Positions 7,162-14,999 of a stretch of DNA of 64,000 nt are shown here, one piece after another. A program made the position numbers and the translations under genes. The stretch's first letter is position 1. Every line of letters begins with the position of its first letter. The DNA is taken from NCBI RefSeq assembly GCF_023630175.1, contig NZ_JALLIN010000034.1, forward strand, positions 1-64,000, read 5' to 3'. The notes beneath the pieces are model-generated. The model was not told the DNA's origin and made no database searches. It was given only the letters and a program-made list of their open reading frames with translations. Source of the DNA: Streptomyces cellostaticus (GTDB taxonomy: Bacteria; Actinomycetota; Actinomycetes; Streptomycetales; Streptomycetaceae).

Positions 7162-8757
7162 CTAGGCGGCCTCCCGGTAGGCGGCGGCCTCCTCCAGGTC
7201 CAGCCTGCGCAGCAGCGCGCGGAGCATCTCGTCGTCGATGTAGCGGTGGTCGCGGAGCCTGACGAACACCTCGCGCTCGGCGCTGATCATGTCGCGGGAC
7301 AGGCGGCGGTAGGTGTCGTCGACGGACTCACCGGTGACCGGGTTGACCTGGCCGAGCCGCTCCCAGACGGCGTTGCGGCGGCGCTCCAGTACCGAGCGCA
7401 GACGGTCGGCGAGCGGCGGCGGCAGGGCGTTGCGCTCGTCGGAGAGGAGTTCCTCGAGGCGGCTCTCCGCGGCCAGGCTGGCCTGCGCCTGGGCGTTGGC
7501 CTCGGCCAGCGTCTCGGCCCGCTGGTCGCGGCTGGGGAACCTGAGCAGGCGGATCAGCGGCGGCAGGGTCACCCCTTGGAGCACCAGCGTGCCGATGACG
7601 GTGGTGAAGGTCAAGAAGAGGATCAGGTTGCGCTGCGGGAAGGGGTGGCCGCCGTGCAGGGTCAGCGGGATGGAGAAGGCGATGGCGAGGGAGACCACTC
7701 CGCGCATCCCGGCCCACGAGGTGACCATCGCGCCCCGCCAGGTGGGGTTCTCCTCCCGCGTCCTGATCCGCTCCGACAGCAGGCGGGGCAGGAAGGCCGC
7801 CGGGTAGACCCAGACGAAGCGGGCCAGCACGACGACCAGGAAGACGGCGACCGCGTACCAGGCGGCCGTGACGCCCTCGTACTCGCCGAGCCCCCGCAGG
7901 ACGACCGGGAGCTGGAGGCCGATCAGGGCGAAGACGGCGGACTCCAGGATGAAGGCGACCATCTTCCACACCGCGTCCTCCTGGAGGCGGGTGGCGAAGT
8001 CGACCTCCCACGCGCGGTGCCCGAGATAGAGGGCGACGACCACGACCGCGAGGACGCCGGAGGCGTGCACCTGCTCGGCGACGCTGTAGGCGACGAACGG
8101 GATCAGCAGGGACAGCGTGTTCTGCAGCAGCGGTTCCCTCAGGTGCGTGCGCAGCCAGTGCAGGGGCGCCATGAGCAGCAGGCCCACGCCGACACCGCCG
8201 ACGGCCGCGATCAGGAACTCCTCGATGCCACCCGCCCAGGTGGCGCCCTCGCCGATGGCGGCGGCCAGCGCCACCTTGTAGGCGGTGATCGCGGTGGCGT
8301 CGTTCAGCAGGGACTCCCCCTGCAGGATCGTAGTGATCCGCGACGGCAGCCCGACCCGCCGGGCGACCGCCGTGGCGGCGACCGCGTCGGGCGGCGCCAC
8401 CACCGCGCCCAGCACCAGGGCGGCGGGCAGCGGCATCCCCGGGATGACCAGGTAGGCGGCCCAGCCGACGACGACGGTCGCGAACAGCACGTACCCCACC
8501 GACAGCAGGGCCACCGGTCTGAGCTGGGCCCGCAGGTCGAGGTAGGAGCTGTCGCTCGCCGAGGTGTACAGCAGCGGGGGCAGCACGAGCGGCAGGACCA
8601 CCTCGGGGTCGAGCCGGTAGTCCGGCACGCCCGGGATGTAGGAGACCGCCAGGCCGACCGCGACCAGCAGCAGCGGTGCCGGCAGCGGGGTGCGCCGGGC
8701 CGCCCCGGCGACCGCGGCGCTGCCCGCCACCAGCAGGAGCAGCGGCATCACGTCCAT
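7162..8757 (-). CDS. Na+/H+ antiporter, CPA1 family
   Basis: The protein has about 12 hydrophobic segments over residues 1-400 and a charged cytoplasmic tail of about 120 residues. GAVVAPPDAVAATAVARRVGLP (the PDA region) and GESLLNDATAITAYKVA (the ND motif) form the ion-exchange centre of CPA1 antiporters. It exchanges protons for Na+ or K+ at the membrane for pH and salt homeostasis. I chose ATG 8757 (MDVMPLLLLVAG) since GCGAGGA precedes it; the open frame to 8817 is probably not translated. The divergent zinc-finger gene starts 62 bp away. Confidence 0.9.
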   Translation of the reverse strand: MDVMPLLLLVAGSAAVAGAARRTPLPAPLLLVAVGLAVSYIPGVPDYRLDPEVVLPLVLPPLLYTSASDSSYLDLRAQLRPVALLSVGYVLFATVVVGWAAYLVIPGMPLPAALVLGAVVAPPDAVAATAVARRVGLPSRITTILQGESLLNDATAITAYKVALAAAIGEGATWAGGIEEFLIAAVGGVGVGLLLMAPLHWLRTHLREPLLQNTLSLLIPFVAYSVAEQVHASGVLAVVVVALYLGHRAWEVDFATRLQEDAVWKMVAFILESAVFALIGLQLPVVLRGLGEYEGVTAAWYAVAVFLVVVLARFVWVYPAAFLPRLLSERIRTREENPTWRGAMVTSWAGMRGVVSLAIAFSIPLTLHGGHPFPQRNLILFLTFTTVIGTLVLQGVTLPPLIRLLRFPSRDQRAETLAEANAQAQASLAAESRLEELLSDERNALPPPLADRLRSVLERRRNAVWERLGQVNPVTGESVDDTYRRLSRDMISAEREVFVRLRDHRYIDDEMLRALLRRLDLEEAAAYREAA

Positions 8758-8819
8758 GGTCCTCGCCCACCCTCGTTTTTCCGCGCGGCCACCCGCACGC
8801 CCGTCGTAACCTGGCAATC

Positions 8820-9080
8820 ATGAAACAGTGCACGCACTCCGACGCGCTGCCGCACCCGCAGCCCGAGCCGCTGAGCGAGACGTGCCCGGAGTGTCTCGCA
8901 CAGGGCACGCATCCGGTGCAGCTCCGGCTCTGCCTGACCTGCGGCCACATCGGCTGCTGCGACTCCTCGCCCGGACGGCACGCCACCGGGCACCACACGG
9001 AGACCGGCCACCCGGTGATGCGGACCTTCGAGCCCGGCGAGGACTGGCGCTGGTGCTTCGTCGACCACGTACTCGTGTGA
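8820..9080 (+). CDS. UBP-type zinc finger domain protein
   Basis: The 86-residue protein is almost wholly one ZnF-UBP domain: C4/H6, CPEC, LCLTCGHIGCCDSSPGRHATGHHTETGHPV with clustered Cys/His, then WRWCFVDHVLV. In eukaryotes this fold binds the ubiquitin C-terminus. The bacterial stand-alone form is common in actinobacteria and its partner is unknown. It is divergent from the antiporter, and in other genomes is often beside Na+/H+ exchangers, which suggests shared regulation. Confidence 0.85.
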   Translation: MKQCTHSDALPHPQPEPLSETCPECLAQGTHPVQLRLCLTCGHIGCCDSSPGRHATGHHTETGHPVMRTFEPGEDWRWCFVDHVLV

Positions 9081-9106
9081 CACTTCAGGGAGCGGTCACC
9101 GCCGAC

Positions 9107-9132
9107 GGTTCGAGCGTGCGACGCCGGGGTAC
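9107..9132 (+). promoter_or_regulatory. candidate SigB/SigH-type promoter
   Basis: GGTT (9107-9110), a 16-bp spacer and GGGTAC (9127-9132) match the GNNT-N14-16-GGGTA(C/T) consensus of the SigB-like sigma family in Streptomyces. It lies about 210 bp upstream of the anti-sigma/sigH operon, where autoregulation by a SigB-type factor would be expected. Short consensus, so only moderate confidence. Confidence 0.45.
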
Positions 9133-9199
9133 GTCAACCCGGCGCGCCCTCTTCCCATTTGGGCCCACACACCCTCTAGACACGGAGCGTATCCACAGC

Positions 9200-9214
9200 T
9201 TTACTGTGAGTGAC
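9200..9214. promoter_or_regulatory. BldD-like operator
   Basis: TTTACTGTGAGTGAC matches the BldD box nTnACnC(A/T)GnGTnAn at all defined positions except one (G for C at position 7). BldD-c-di-GMP is known to bind the sigH promoter region in S. coelicolor, and this site lies in the matching intergenic region. An overlapping CACAG-CTTTA-CTGTG inverted repeat shares it. Confidence 0.6.
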
Positions 9215-9342
9215 GCCAAGGGGGTTGGGGCCCCGGGGACAGAAACGTTCGGAGCGCGATAGCGTCACCGCGGAACCACGTACGCGTTACCCCGGGGGGC
9301 GACCCTCGGCCCCGTAGAGCTTGTACCACCATGGAGGTGAGG

Positions 9343-9756
9343 GTGTCCCAGATCGCAGGCGAGCCCGCGACCCAGGACTTCGTGGAAGTCCGGCTGCCGG
9401 CTGCGGGTGCCTACCTGTCGGTGCTGCGGACGGCAACGGCCGGTCTCGCCGCCCGCTTGGACTTCACCCTGGACGAGATCGAGGACCTGCGGATCGCCGT
9501 GGACGAGGCCTGCGCGATCCTGCTGCAGCAGGCCGTGCCCGGCTCCGTGCTGAGCTGCGTCTTCCGGCTCGTCGACGACTCGCTGGAGGTCACGGTGTCG
9601 GCACCGACCACCGACGGCCACGCCCCTTCGCGCGACACCTTCGCCTGGACGGTGCTCTCGGCACTGGCAGGCAAGGTCTCGTCCGCCGTCGACGAGGACC
9701 GGACCGTATCGATCAGCCTCTACAAACAGCGCGGCGCGGGCCCCGGCCCGGCGTGA
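9343..9756 (+). CDS. ushX: RsbW-like anti-sigma factor (PrsH/UshX-type), ATP-binding kinase fold
   Basis: This small GHKL-fold protein (137 residues) has FTLDEIEDLRIAVDEACAILL, the N-box helix of RsbW/SpoIIAB anti-sigma kinases, and a shortened C-terminal lid (SVLSALAGKVSSAVDEDRTVSISLYKQ). It lies directly upstream of the SigB-type sigma gene, with a 4-bp GTGA overlap, as for the SigH anti-sigma gene ushX/prsH in S. coelicolor. I chose GTG 9343 over ATG 9331 because the ATG codon runs into the GGAGG (9333-9337) that serves the GTG at ideal spacing. It should bind and silence SigH until released by an anti-anti-sigma protein. Confidence 0.82.
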   Translation: MSQIAGEPATQDFVEVRLPAAGAYLSVLRTATAGLAARLDFTLDEIEDLRIAVDEACAILLQQAVPGSVLSCVFRLVDDSLEVTVSAPTTDGHAPSRDTFAWTVLSALAGKVSSAVDEDRTVSISLYKQRGAGPGPA

Positions 9757-10847
9757 GGAACGGGGACGGGCCGGTGCGGGACGAAGAGCGCGGCACACGG
9801 GAGCTGCCGGCGGAGGGCCGAGGCCCCACCGACGGCACCCGAGGCATGGGGGACGGCATCGACGGCATCCCCGAGCAGGCCAGGCCACACCCGGAGGACG
9901 ACTCCGCCGAGGCCGCCGGCGACGGTGCCGTGCGGAACGCGCCCGCGAAGGCACGCGGCGGATCCGGGTCCGCGGCCCGCGCGGAGGCGAGGGCTCGGGG
10001 AAGGGCTACGGGCGGGACGATGAGCGAGCACGAGCGAAACGCGGAGGACGACGCGGTGGGCGCCGAGGCCGTGCAGGCCACCCATCACGCTCCCCAGGAC
10101 CGCAGCGGGGCGCGTGCGATGTTCCTCGAACTGCGCCGCCTGAACGCGGGCAGCGCGGAGTACGCGGAACTGCGCAACCAGCTCGTCCGCATGCACCTGC
10201 CGCTCGTCGAGCATCTCGCCCGCCGCTTCCGCAACCGGGGCGAGCCGCTGGACGACCTCACCCAGGTCGCCACGATCGGCCTGATCAAGTCCGTCGACCG
10301 CTTCGACCCGGAGCGCGGCGTGGAGTTCTCCACGTACGCCACCCCGACCGTCGTCGGCGAGATCAAGCGGCACTTCCGCGACAAGGGCTGGGCGGTCCGG
10401 GTGCCGCGCCGGCTGCAGGAGCTGCGCCTGGCGCTGACGACGGCCACGGCCGAGCTGTCCCAGCTGCACGGCCGCTCGCCCACCGTCCACGAGCTGGCCG
10501 AGAAGCTGGCCATCTCCGAGGAGGAGGTCCTGGAGGGCCTGGAGTCCGCCAACGCGTACTCCACCCTGTCGCTGGACGTCCCCGACACCGACGACGAGTC
10601 CCCCGCGGTGGCCGACACCCTCGGCGCCGAGGACGAGGCACTGGAGGGCGTGGAGTACCGGGAGTCCCTCAAGCCCCTGCTGGAGGACCTTCCGCCCCGC
10701 GAGAAACGGATCCTGCTGCTGCGCTTCTTCGGGAACATGACCCAGTCGCAGATCGCGCAGGAGGTCGGCATCTCGCAGATGCACGTCTCCCGGCTGCTGG
10801 CCCGCACCCTGGCCCAGCTGCGGGAGAAGCTCCTGGTGGAGGAGTGA
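9753..10847 (+). CDS. sigH: RNA polymerase sigma factor SigH (SigB/SigF/SigG group 3)
   Basis: The conserved core begins near MFLELRRLNAGSAEY. It has region 2 (DDLTQVATIGLIKSVDRFDPERGVEFSTYATPTVVGEIKRHFRDK), region 3 and a region 4 HTH (MTQSQIAQEVGISQMHVSRLLARTLAQLRE). The GTG at 9753 overlaps the anti-sigma stop (GTGA), which suggests coupling. It gives 364 residues with a Gly/Asp/Glu-rich tail before the core. A shorter start at ATG 10020 gives 275 residues. The frame is open even back through the anti-sigma gene to 9321. Multiple SigH sizes are reported in S. coelicolor, so both starts may be used. Role: osmotic stress and septation/sporulation regulon. Confidence 0.88.
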   Translation: MRNGDGPVRDEERGTRELPAEGRGPTDGTRGMGDGIDGIPEQARPHPEDDSAEAAGDGAVRNAPAKARGGSGSAARAEARARGRATGGTMSEHERNAEDDAVGAEAVQATHHAPQDRSGARAMFLELRRLNAGSAEYAELRNQLVRMHLPLVEHLARRFRNRGEPLDDLTQVATIGLIKSVDRFDPERGVEFSTYATPTVVGEIKRHFRDKGWAVRVPRRLQELRLALTTATAELSQLHGRSPTVHELAEKLAISEEEVLEGLESANAYSTLSLDVPDTDDESPAVADTLGAEDEALEGVEYRESLKPLLEDLPPREKRILLLRFFGNMTQSQIAQEVGISQMHVSRLLARTLAQLREKLLVEE

Positions 10848-10866
10848 GCGGACCGGAGCGGACCGG

Positions 10867-11319
10867 CTACTCGGCCCGGCCCGGGCCCTTGATCCCGAGC
10901 GCCCGGGTCGTCGCCGGGCTCACCAGGAGCACCAGGGCGGCGACCGCCACGACCGCCAGGGCGATTCCGCCCGGAATGGCCATGCTGTCGGCCTGGAGCA
11001 GGTTGTAGGCCACCGGCAGCGCCATGAGCTGGGTGATCACCGCCGGGCCGCGGCTCCAGCCGCGCCGCAGCAGCAGGCCGCGCGCGGCGAGCAGCGGCAG
11101 CAGCGCCAGTACCAGCAGGGTGATCCCGCCGGTCACGGCCTGCCGACGGTCGTCCGGGGCGCCGGTGAGTCCGAGGACCAGGATCCACACGCCGCCGATC
11201 ACGAGGGCGACCCCCTCCAGCGCGGTCAGGGCCGCCGCGTACGTCAGCCGGCGCGGGCGCGGCCCGGCACTCGCGGGGGCTCCGGCGGTGTCCGGTGCGG
11301 GGTTCTGCTCACTGCTCAC
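10867..11319 (-). CDS. small four-helix membrane protein, unknown function
   Basis: The 150-residue protein has a short Pro/Ala-rich N-terminus and four hydrophobic segments: TYAAALTALEGVALVIGGVW, AVTGGITLLVLALLPLLAA, AVITQLMALPVAYNLL and GIALAVVAVAALVLLV. It ends with a charged tail. No catalytic motif is visible. Start is GTG 11319. It is convergent with sigH, only 19 bp away. Similar proteins are common in Streptomyces as integral membrane proteins of unknown role. Confidence 0.75.
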   Translation of the reverse strand: MSSEQNPAPDTAGAPASAGPRPRRLTYAAALTALEGVALVIGGVWILVLGLTGAPDDRRQAVTGGITLLVLALLPLLAARGLLLRRGWSRGPAVITQLMALPVAYNLLQADSMAIPGGIALAVVAVAALVLLVSPATTRALGIKGPGRAE

Positions 11320-11477
11320 CCCTGAAGGGTATCCGCCGGCCGGCCGGGCCGGCCGCGGGGAGGTGCCGCGCGCGGACCGCCGGCACGAGGGCGCGTGGGC
11401 AGGCTCACGTCCCCTCCTCTTACCGGATCCCTACCTCGGTCTGGGCCGGGTACCCCCCAGTAGGTACGCTGCCATCC

Positions 11478-12446
11478 ATGCGTGCACTTCTCGTGGTCAA
11501 TCCGGCGGCAACCACCACAAGCGCACGCAGACGTGACGTGCTGATCCACGCGCTGGCAAGCGAGATGAAGCTCGAAGCGGTCACCACCGAGTACCGCGGC
11601 CACGCCCGCGACCTGGGCCGGCAGGCCGCGCAGAGCTCGGACATAGACATGGTCGTGGCCCTCGGCGGCGACGGCACCGTCAACGAGGTGGTCAACGGCC
11701 TGCTGCACGCGGGCCCCGACCCGGACCGGCTGCCCGGCCTCGCCGTGGTGCCGGGCGGCTCCACCAATGTCTTCGCCCGCGCGCTCGGCCTGCCCAACGA
11801 CCCGGTCGAGGCCACCGGCGCCCTGCTGGACGCCCTGCGTGAGAACAGCGAGCGGGTCGTCGGCCTGGGCCTGGCCTCGGGCACGCCCGGCACCGAGGAC
11901 GAGTCGGTGCCGGCGCGCTGGTTCACCTTCAACGCGGGGCTCGGCTTCGACGCGGGCGTGGTCGGCCGGGTGGAACAACAGCGCGAGCGCGGGAAGAAGT
12001 CGACGCACGCGCTGTACGTACGCCAGGTCATGCGCCAGTTCCTCGGCGAGCAGCACCGCCGGCACGGCACGATCACGCTCGAACGGGCCGGCGAGGAGCC
12101 GGTCACCGACCTCGTGGTCGCCATAGCCTCGAACACCTCCCCCTGGACGTATCTCGGCAATCGCCCGATGTACACGTCACCTAAGGCCTCGTTCGACACG
12201 GGCCTCGACGTACTCGGTCTCAGCCGTCTGTCCACGGCCGCGGTTGCCCGGTATGGCACCCAGTTGCTCACTTCGTCCCCCGAGCGGGGACCTCATGGGA
12301 AGCATGCCGTCTCACTCCACGATCTGGAACGGTTCACCTTGCATTCGAAGGTGCCGCTGCCCCTTCAGATGGACGGTGACCACCTGGGGCTGCGTACGAG
12401 CGTGACGTTCACAGGCGTACGCCGCGCACTGCGTGTGATTGTGTGA
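11478..12446 (+). CDS. diacylglycerol/sphingosine-kinase family lipid kinase
   Basis: The 322-residue protein has the DAGK catalytic motifs MVVALGGDGTVNEVVNGLL (residues 56-74) and VVPGGSTNVFARALGLP, then FNAGLGFDAGVV and a C-terminal QMDGDHLG loop that completes the active site. It probably phosphorylates a diacylglycerol-like lipid at the inner membrane face. The N-terminal MRALLVVNPAATTTSARRR is the classic start, so ATG 11478 is secure although the frame extends further upstream. No obvious operon partner. Confidence 0.88.
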   Translation: MRALLVVNPAATTTSARRRDVLIHALASEMKLEAVTTEYRGHARDLGRQAAQSSDIDMVVALGGDGTVNEVVNGLLHAGPDPDRLPGLAVVPGGSTNVFARALGLPNDPVEATGALLDALRENSERVVGLGLASGTPGTEDESVPARWFTFNAGLGFDAGVVGRVEQQRERGKKSTHALYVRQVMRQFLGEQHRRHGTITLERAGEEPVTDLVVAIASNTSPWTYLGNRPMYTSPKASFDTGLDVLGLSRLSTAAVARYGTQLLTSSPERGPHGKHAVSLHDLERFTLHSKVPLPLQMDGDHLGLRTSVTFTGVRRALRVIV

Positions 12447-12765
12447 GCAGAACGGGCGAAAGTCCTTTCACTCGAACGTTTAGGCCAGGATCCACCCCAT
12501 GGAAGTACGGCTGTGACCCAGTCGACACCGAGGAATCAAAAAAAACTTTCCGGAAGGGGTTGTATCCGCCGCTGAGGTTTGCGAGTCTCTACGTGGCGAT
12601 CGGGACGGCCCGCAGGAACGGCCTCCACTGATCACCGGAACCCCTCTTCAAACCAAGGACCACGCCGGGGAAGACCCGGCGGTAGGCCCTTCGCTTGTGG
12701 GGGATTCGTGAAAGCGTTCACATTCACAAGCAACTTGCATGTAATACCAAGGAGAGGTAGCAGCC
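12447..12765 (+). promoter_or_regulatory. wblE upstream region/leader with palindrome and hairpin
   Basis: This 319-bp gap carries no convincing gene; a 62-codon frame at 12443-12631 lacks a ribosome-binding site and family features. Visible structures are an A8 run near 12541, a 7-bp GC hairpin (12663-12681, CGCCGGG/CCCGGCG) and a near-palindrome GTGAAAGCGTTCAC at 12708-12721, 45 bp before the wblE start. The palindrome could be an operator. AAGGAGAGG sits before the wblE ATG. Confidence 0.45.
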
Positions 12766-13023
12766 ATGGACTGGCGTCACAACGCCGTTTGCCGCGAGGA
12801 AGACCCCGAGCTCTTCTTCCCCATCGGCAACACCGGTCCTGCGCTGCTGCAGATCGAGGAAGCCAAGGCCGTCTGCCGTCGCTGCCCGGTTATCGAGCAG
12901 TGCCTGCAGTGGGCGCTCGAGTCCGGTCAGGACTCCGGCGTCTGGGGTGGTCTCAGCGAGGACGAGCGCCGCGCCATGAAGCGCCGCGCCGCCCGCAACC
13001 GGGCCCGTCAGGCCTCCGCCTGA
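12766..13023 (+). CDS. wblE: WhiB-family iron-sulfur regulator WblE (WhiB1 orthologue)
   Basis: The 85-residue WhiB-like protein has C9, C37, C40 and C46 as ligands for a [4Fe-4S] cluster, then GVWGGLSEDERRAMKRRAARNRAR, the turn and basic DNA-contact tail. Mycobacterial WhiB1, its likely orthologue, is an essential NO-sensitive regulator that binds region 4 of the primary sigma factor. The pdtaS-like kinase gene next door is also beside whiB1 in mycobacteria, which supports orthology. The start has a strong AAGGAGAGG. A terminator follows at 13134-13162. Confidence 0.93.
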   Translation: MDWRHNAVCREEDPELFFPIGNTGPALLQIEEAKAVCRRCPVIEQCLQWALESGQDSGVWGGLSEDERRAMKRRAARNRARQASA

Positions 13024-13133
13024 CATCCCACCCCTGCTGACAGCCTGAGCTTGGCGGCGCGTACACCGCGTACGCATCTCCCGCCCCCGAGCCGCAGCGC
13101 GCAGTACCCCCGATGCGCATAGCTTCGAGCTTT

Positions 13134-13162
13134 AGCCCCGGATCACCGAGTGGTCCGGGGCT
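13134..13162. terminator. hairpin terminator between wblE and the PdtaS gene
   Basis: AGCCCCGGA (13134-13142) pairs perfectly with TCCGGGGCT (13154-13162) around an 11-nt loop. It sits between the convergent wblE and histidine kinase genes and can serve both. Confidence 0.7.
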
Positions 13163-13187
13163 CAATGCTGTTCGGGGGCGGGCGGGC

Positions 13188-14663
13188 TCACTTCTGCGCG
13201 CGCACCGGGATGTCGAGGATCACCCGGGTCCCCCGCTCCGGCGCCGGGACCATGTCGAAGGTGCCACCCAACTCGCCCTCCACCAGCGTCCGTACGATCT
13301 GCAGGCCGAGGTTGCCCGAACGGTGCGGGTCGAACGCCTCGGGCAGGCCGACCCCGTCGTCCTGGACCGTGACCAGCAGGCGGGCCTCCTGGGAGGTGCC
13401 GCCACGGACCGCGGAGACCTCGACCGTGCCGGTGTCGCCCTCGCGGAATCCGTGCTCCAGGGCGTTCTGCAGCACTTCGGTGAGCACCATCGACAGCGGG
13501 GTGGCGACCTCGGCGTCGAGTATGCCGAAGCGCCCGCTGCGCCGGCCGGTCACCTTGCCCGGTGAGATCTCGGCGACCATCGCGAGCACGCGGTCGGCGA
13601 TGTCGTCGAACTCCACGCGCTCGTCGAGGTTCTGCGAGAGCGTCTCGTGCACGATCGCGATGGAGCCGACCCGGCGGACGGCCTCCTCCAGGGCCTCCCG
13701 GCCACGCTCGGAACCGATGCGCCGGGCCTGCAGCCTGAGCAGGGCGGCGACCGTCTGCAGGTTGTTCTTCACCCGGTGGTGGATCTCCCGGATCGTCGCG
13801 TCCTTGGTAATCAACTCACGTTCGCGGCGCCGGAGTTCGGTGACGTCCCGGCACAGCACCAGCGAACCGATGCGGGTGCCCTTGGGCTTGAGCGGAATGG
13901 CCCGGAACTGGATGACCCCGTCGTGCGCCTCGATCTCGAACTCGCGCGGCGCCCAGCCGCTCGCCACCTTGGCGAGCGCCTCGTCCACCGGGCCCCGGGT
14001 GGGCGCGAGTTCGGCGGTGGTCCGGCCCAGGTGGTGACCGACCAGGTCGGCGGCGAGGCCGAGCCGGTGGTAGGCGGACAGGGCGTTCGGCGAGGCGTAC
14101 TGGACGGTGCCGTCCGCGTCGAGCCGGATCAGCCCGTCACCGACCCGCGGCGAGGCGTCCATGTCGACCTGCTGGTCGGGGAAGGGGAAGGAGCCGGCCG
14201 CGATCATCTGCGCGAGATCCGATGCGCTCTGCAGATAGGTCAGCTCCAGCCGGCTCGGGGTGCGGACCGTGAGCAGGTTGGTGTTGCGGGCGATGACACC
14301 GAGGACCCGGCCGGCCCGCCGCACGGGGATGGACTCGACCCGGACGGGAACCTCCTCGCGCCACTCCGGGTCGCCCTCGCGCACGATCCGGCCCTCGTCC
14401 AGCGCCGCGTCCAGCATGGGCCGCCGGCCGCGCGGTACCAGATGGCCGACCATGTCGTCCTGGTACGAGGTCGGCCCGGTGTTGGGGCGCATCTGGGCGA
14501 CCGAGACGTACCGGGTGCCGTCACTGGTCGGGACCCACAGCACCAGGTCGGCGAAGGAGAGGTCGGAGAGCAGCTGCCACTCCGAGACCAGCAGGTGGAG
14601 CCACTCGAGGTCGGAGTCGTCGAGGGCCGTGTGCTGGCGTACGAGTTCGTTCATGGAGGGCAC
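13188..14663 (-). CDS. pdtaS: cytosolic sensor histidine kinase, PdtaS type
   Basis: The 491-residue kinase has no membrane segment. It has an N-terminal GAF-like H_kinase_N domain (EWQLLSDLSFADLVLWV ... RPNTGP), a PAS domain at about 175-280, and a HisKA_2 domain with EIHHRVKNNLQTVAALLRLQ (phospho-acceptor at 295/296). A HATPase_c domain follows (NALEHGF, DDGVGLPEAFDPHRSGNLGLQIV). This is the layout of mycobacterial PdtaS, which signals to the ANTAR RNA-binding regulator PdtaR. No such regulator is encoded here. GTG 14663 gives an N-terminus equal in length to PdtaS as I remember it; ATG 14654 is the alternative. Its neighbour is wblE/whiB1, as in mycobacteria. Confidence 0.85.
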   Translation of the reverse strand: MPSMNELVRQHTALDDSDLEWLHLLVSEWQLLSDLSFADLVLWVPTSDGTRYVSVAQMRPNTGPTSYQDDMVGHLVPRGRRPMLDAALDEGRIVREGDPEWREEVPVRVESIPVRRAGRVLGVIARNTNLLTVRTPSRLELTYLQSASDLAQMIAAGSFPFPDQQVDMDASPRVGDGLIRLDADGTVQYASPNALSAYHRLGLAADLVGHHLGRTTAELAPTRGPVDEALAKVASGWAPREFEIEAHDGVIQFRAIPLKPKGTRIGSLVLCRDVTELRRRERELITKDATIREIHHRVKNNLQTVAALLRLQARRIGSERGREALEEAVRRVGSIAIVHETLSQNLDERVEFDDIADRVLAMVAEISPGKVTGRRSGRFGILDAEVATPLSMVLTEVLQNALEHGFREGDTGTVEVSAVRGGTSQEARLLVTVQDDGVGLPEAFDPHRSGNLGLQIVRTLVEGELGGTFDMVPAPERGTRVILDIPVRAQK

Positions 14664-14999
14664 GCTGCGAGCGTACCCGGGGCCGCACTGGTGACCGAAA
14701 AAACACCCGCGGGCCGCGGCGCCTGGAAGGGACCCTCAACCCTTCCGGCACCGCAGCCCGGAGCATCATCGGCCGCGGGGTGTGCGGTCCCGGCCGGCCG
14801 AAGGCCGAGGATCCGGGGCAGTCAGGGCAGAGAGCGCCGGGTCCTCGGTCCGCCTTCCTGTGCGGGGAAGACGGAAGCTGTTCATTGTTCCCTAAGGATT
14901 CCCTCTCCGCATTGTGGACTAGACCACGAGTGCGTGTCCATGTGCGCGAGGGCGTGCGTCGAGACGGCACGCGATGCCACGCAGCCTAGCCCGCCCGGC
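14664..14999. other. 336-bp intergenic region with a dre-like box
   Basis: I see no gene in this gap between the kinase start and the end of the TetR gene. Its one clear element is the dre-like palindrome at 14913-14928, listed separately. The remainder is GC-rich, with short GGCCGG/CCGGCC repeats at about 14790-14805. Confidence 0.5.
14913..14928. promoter_or_regulatory. dre-like DasR box
   Basis: TGTGGACTAGACCACG is a 14-of-16 palindrome whose TGGACTAGACCA core is identical to the box upstream of dasR at 16662-16677. It fits the DasR responsive element consensus (TGGTCTAGACCA core) with one change. It lies 250 bp upstream of the PdtaS-like kinase gene on that gene's strand. Confidence 0.6.

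Noticed and set aside
9265..9954. Open frames antisense to the anti-sigma/sigH start
   Set aside because: Arg/Pro-rich shadow sequence with no motifs or ribosome-binding site.
12531..12580. SigR-type promoter before wblE (GGAAT ... GTT)
   Set aside because: The spacing is 20-22 bp rather than 18-19, so it does not meet the consensus.
12443..12631. 62-codon frame upstream of wblE
   Set aside because: No ribosome-binding site, no recognisable domain, and it spans an A8 run in the wblE upstream region.
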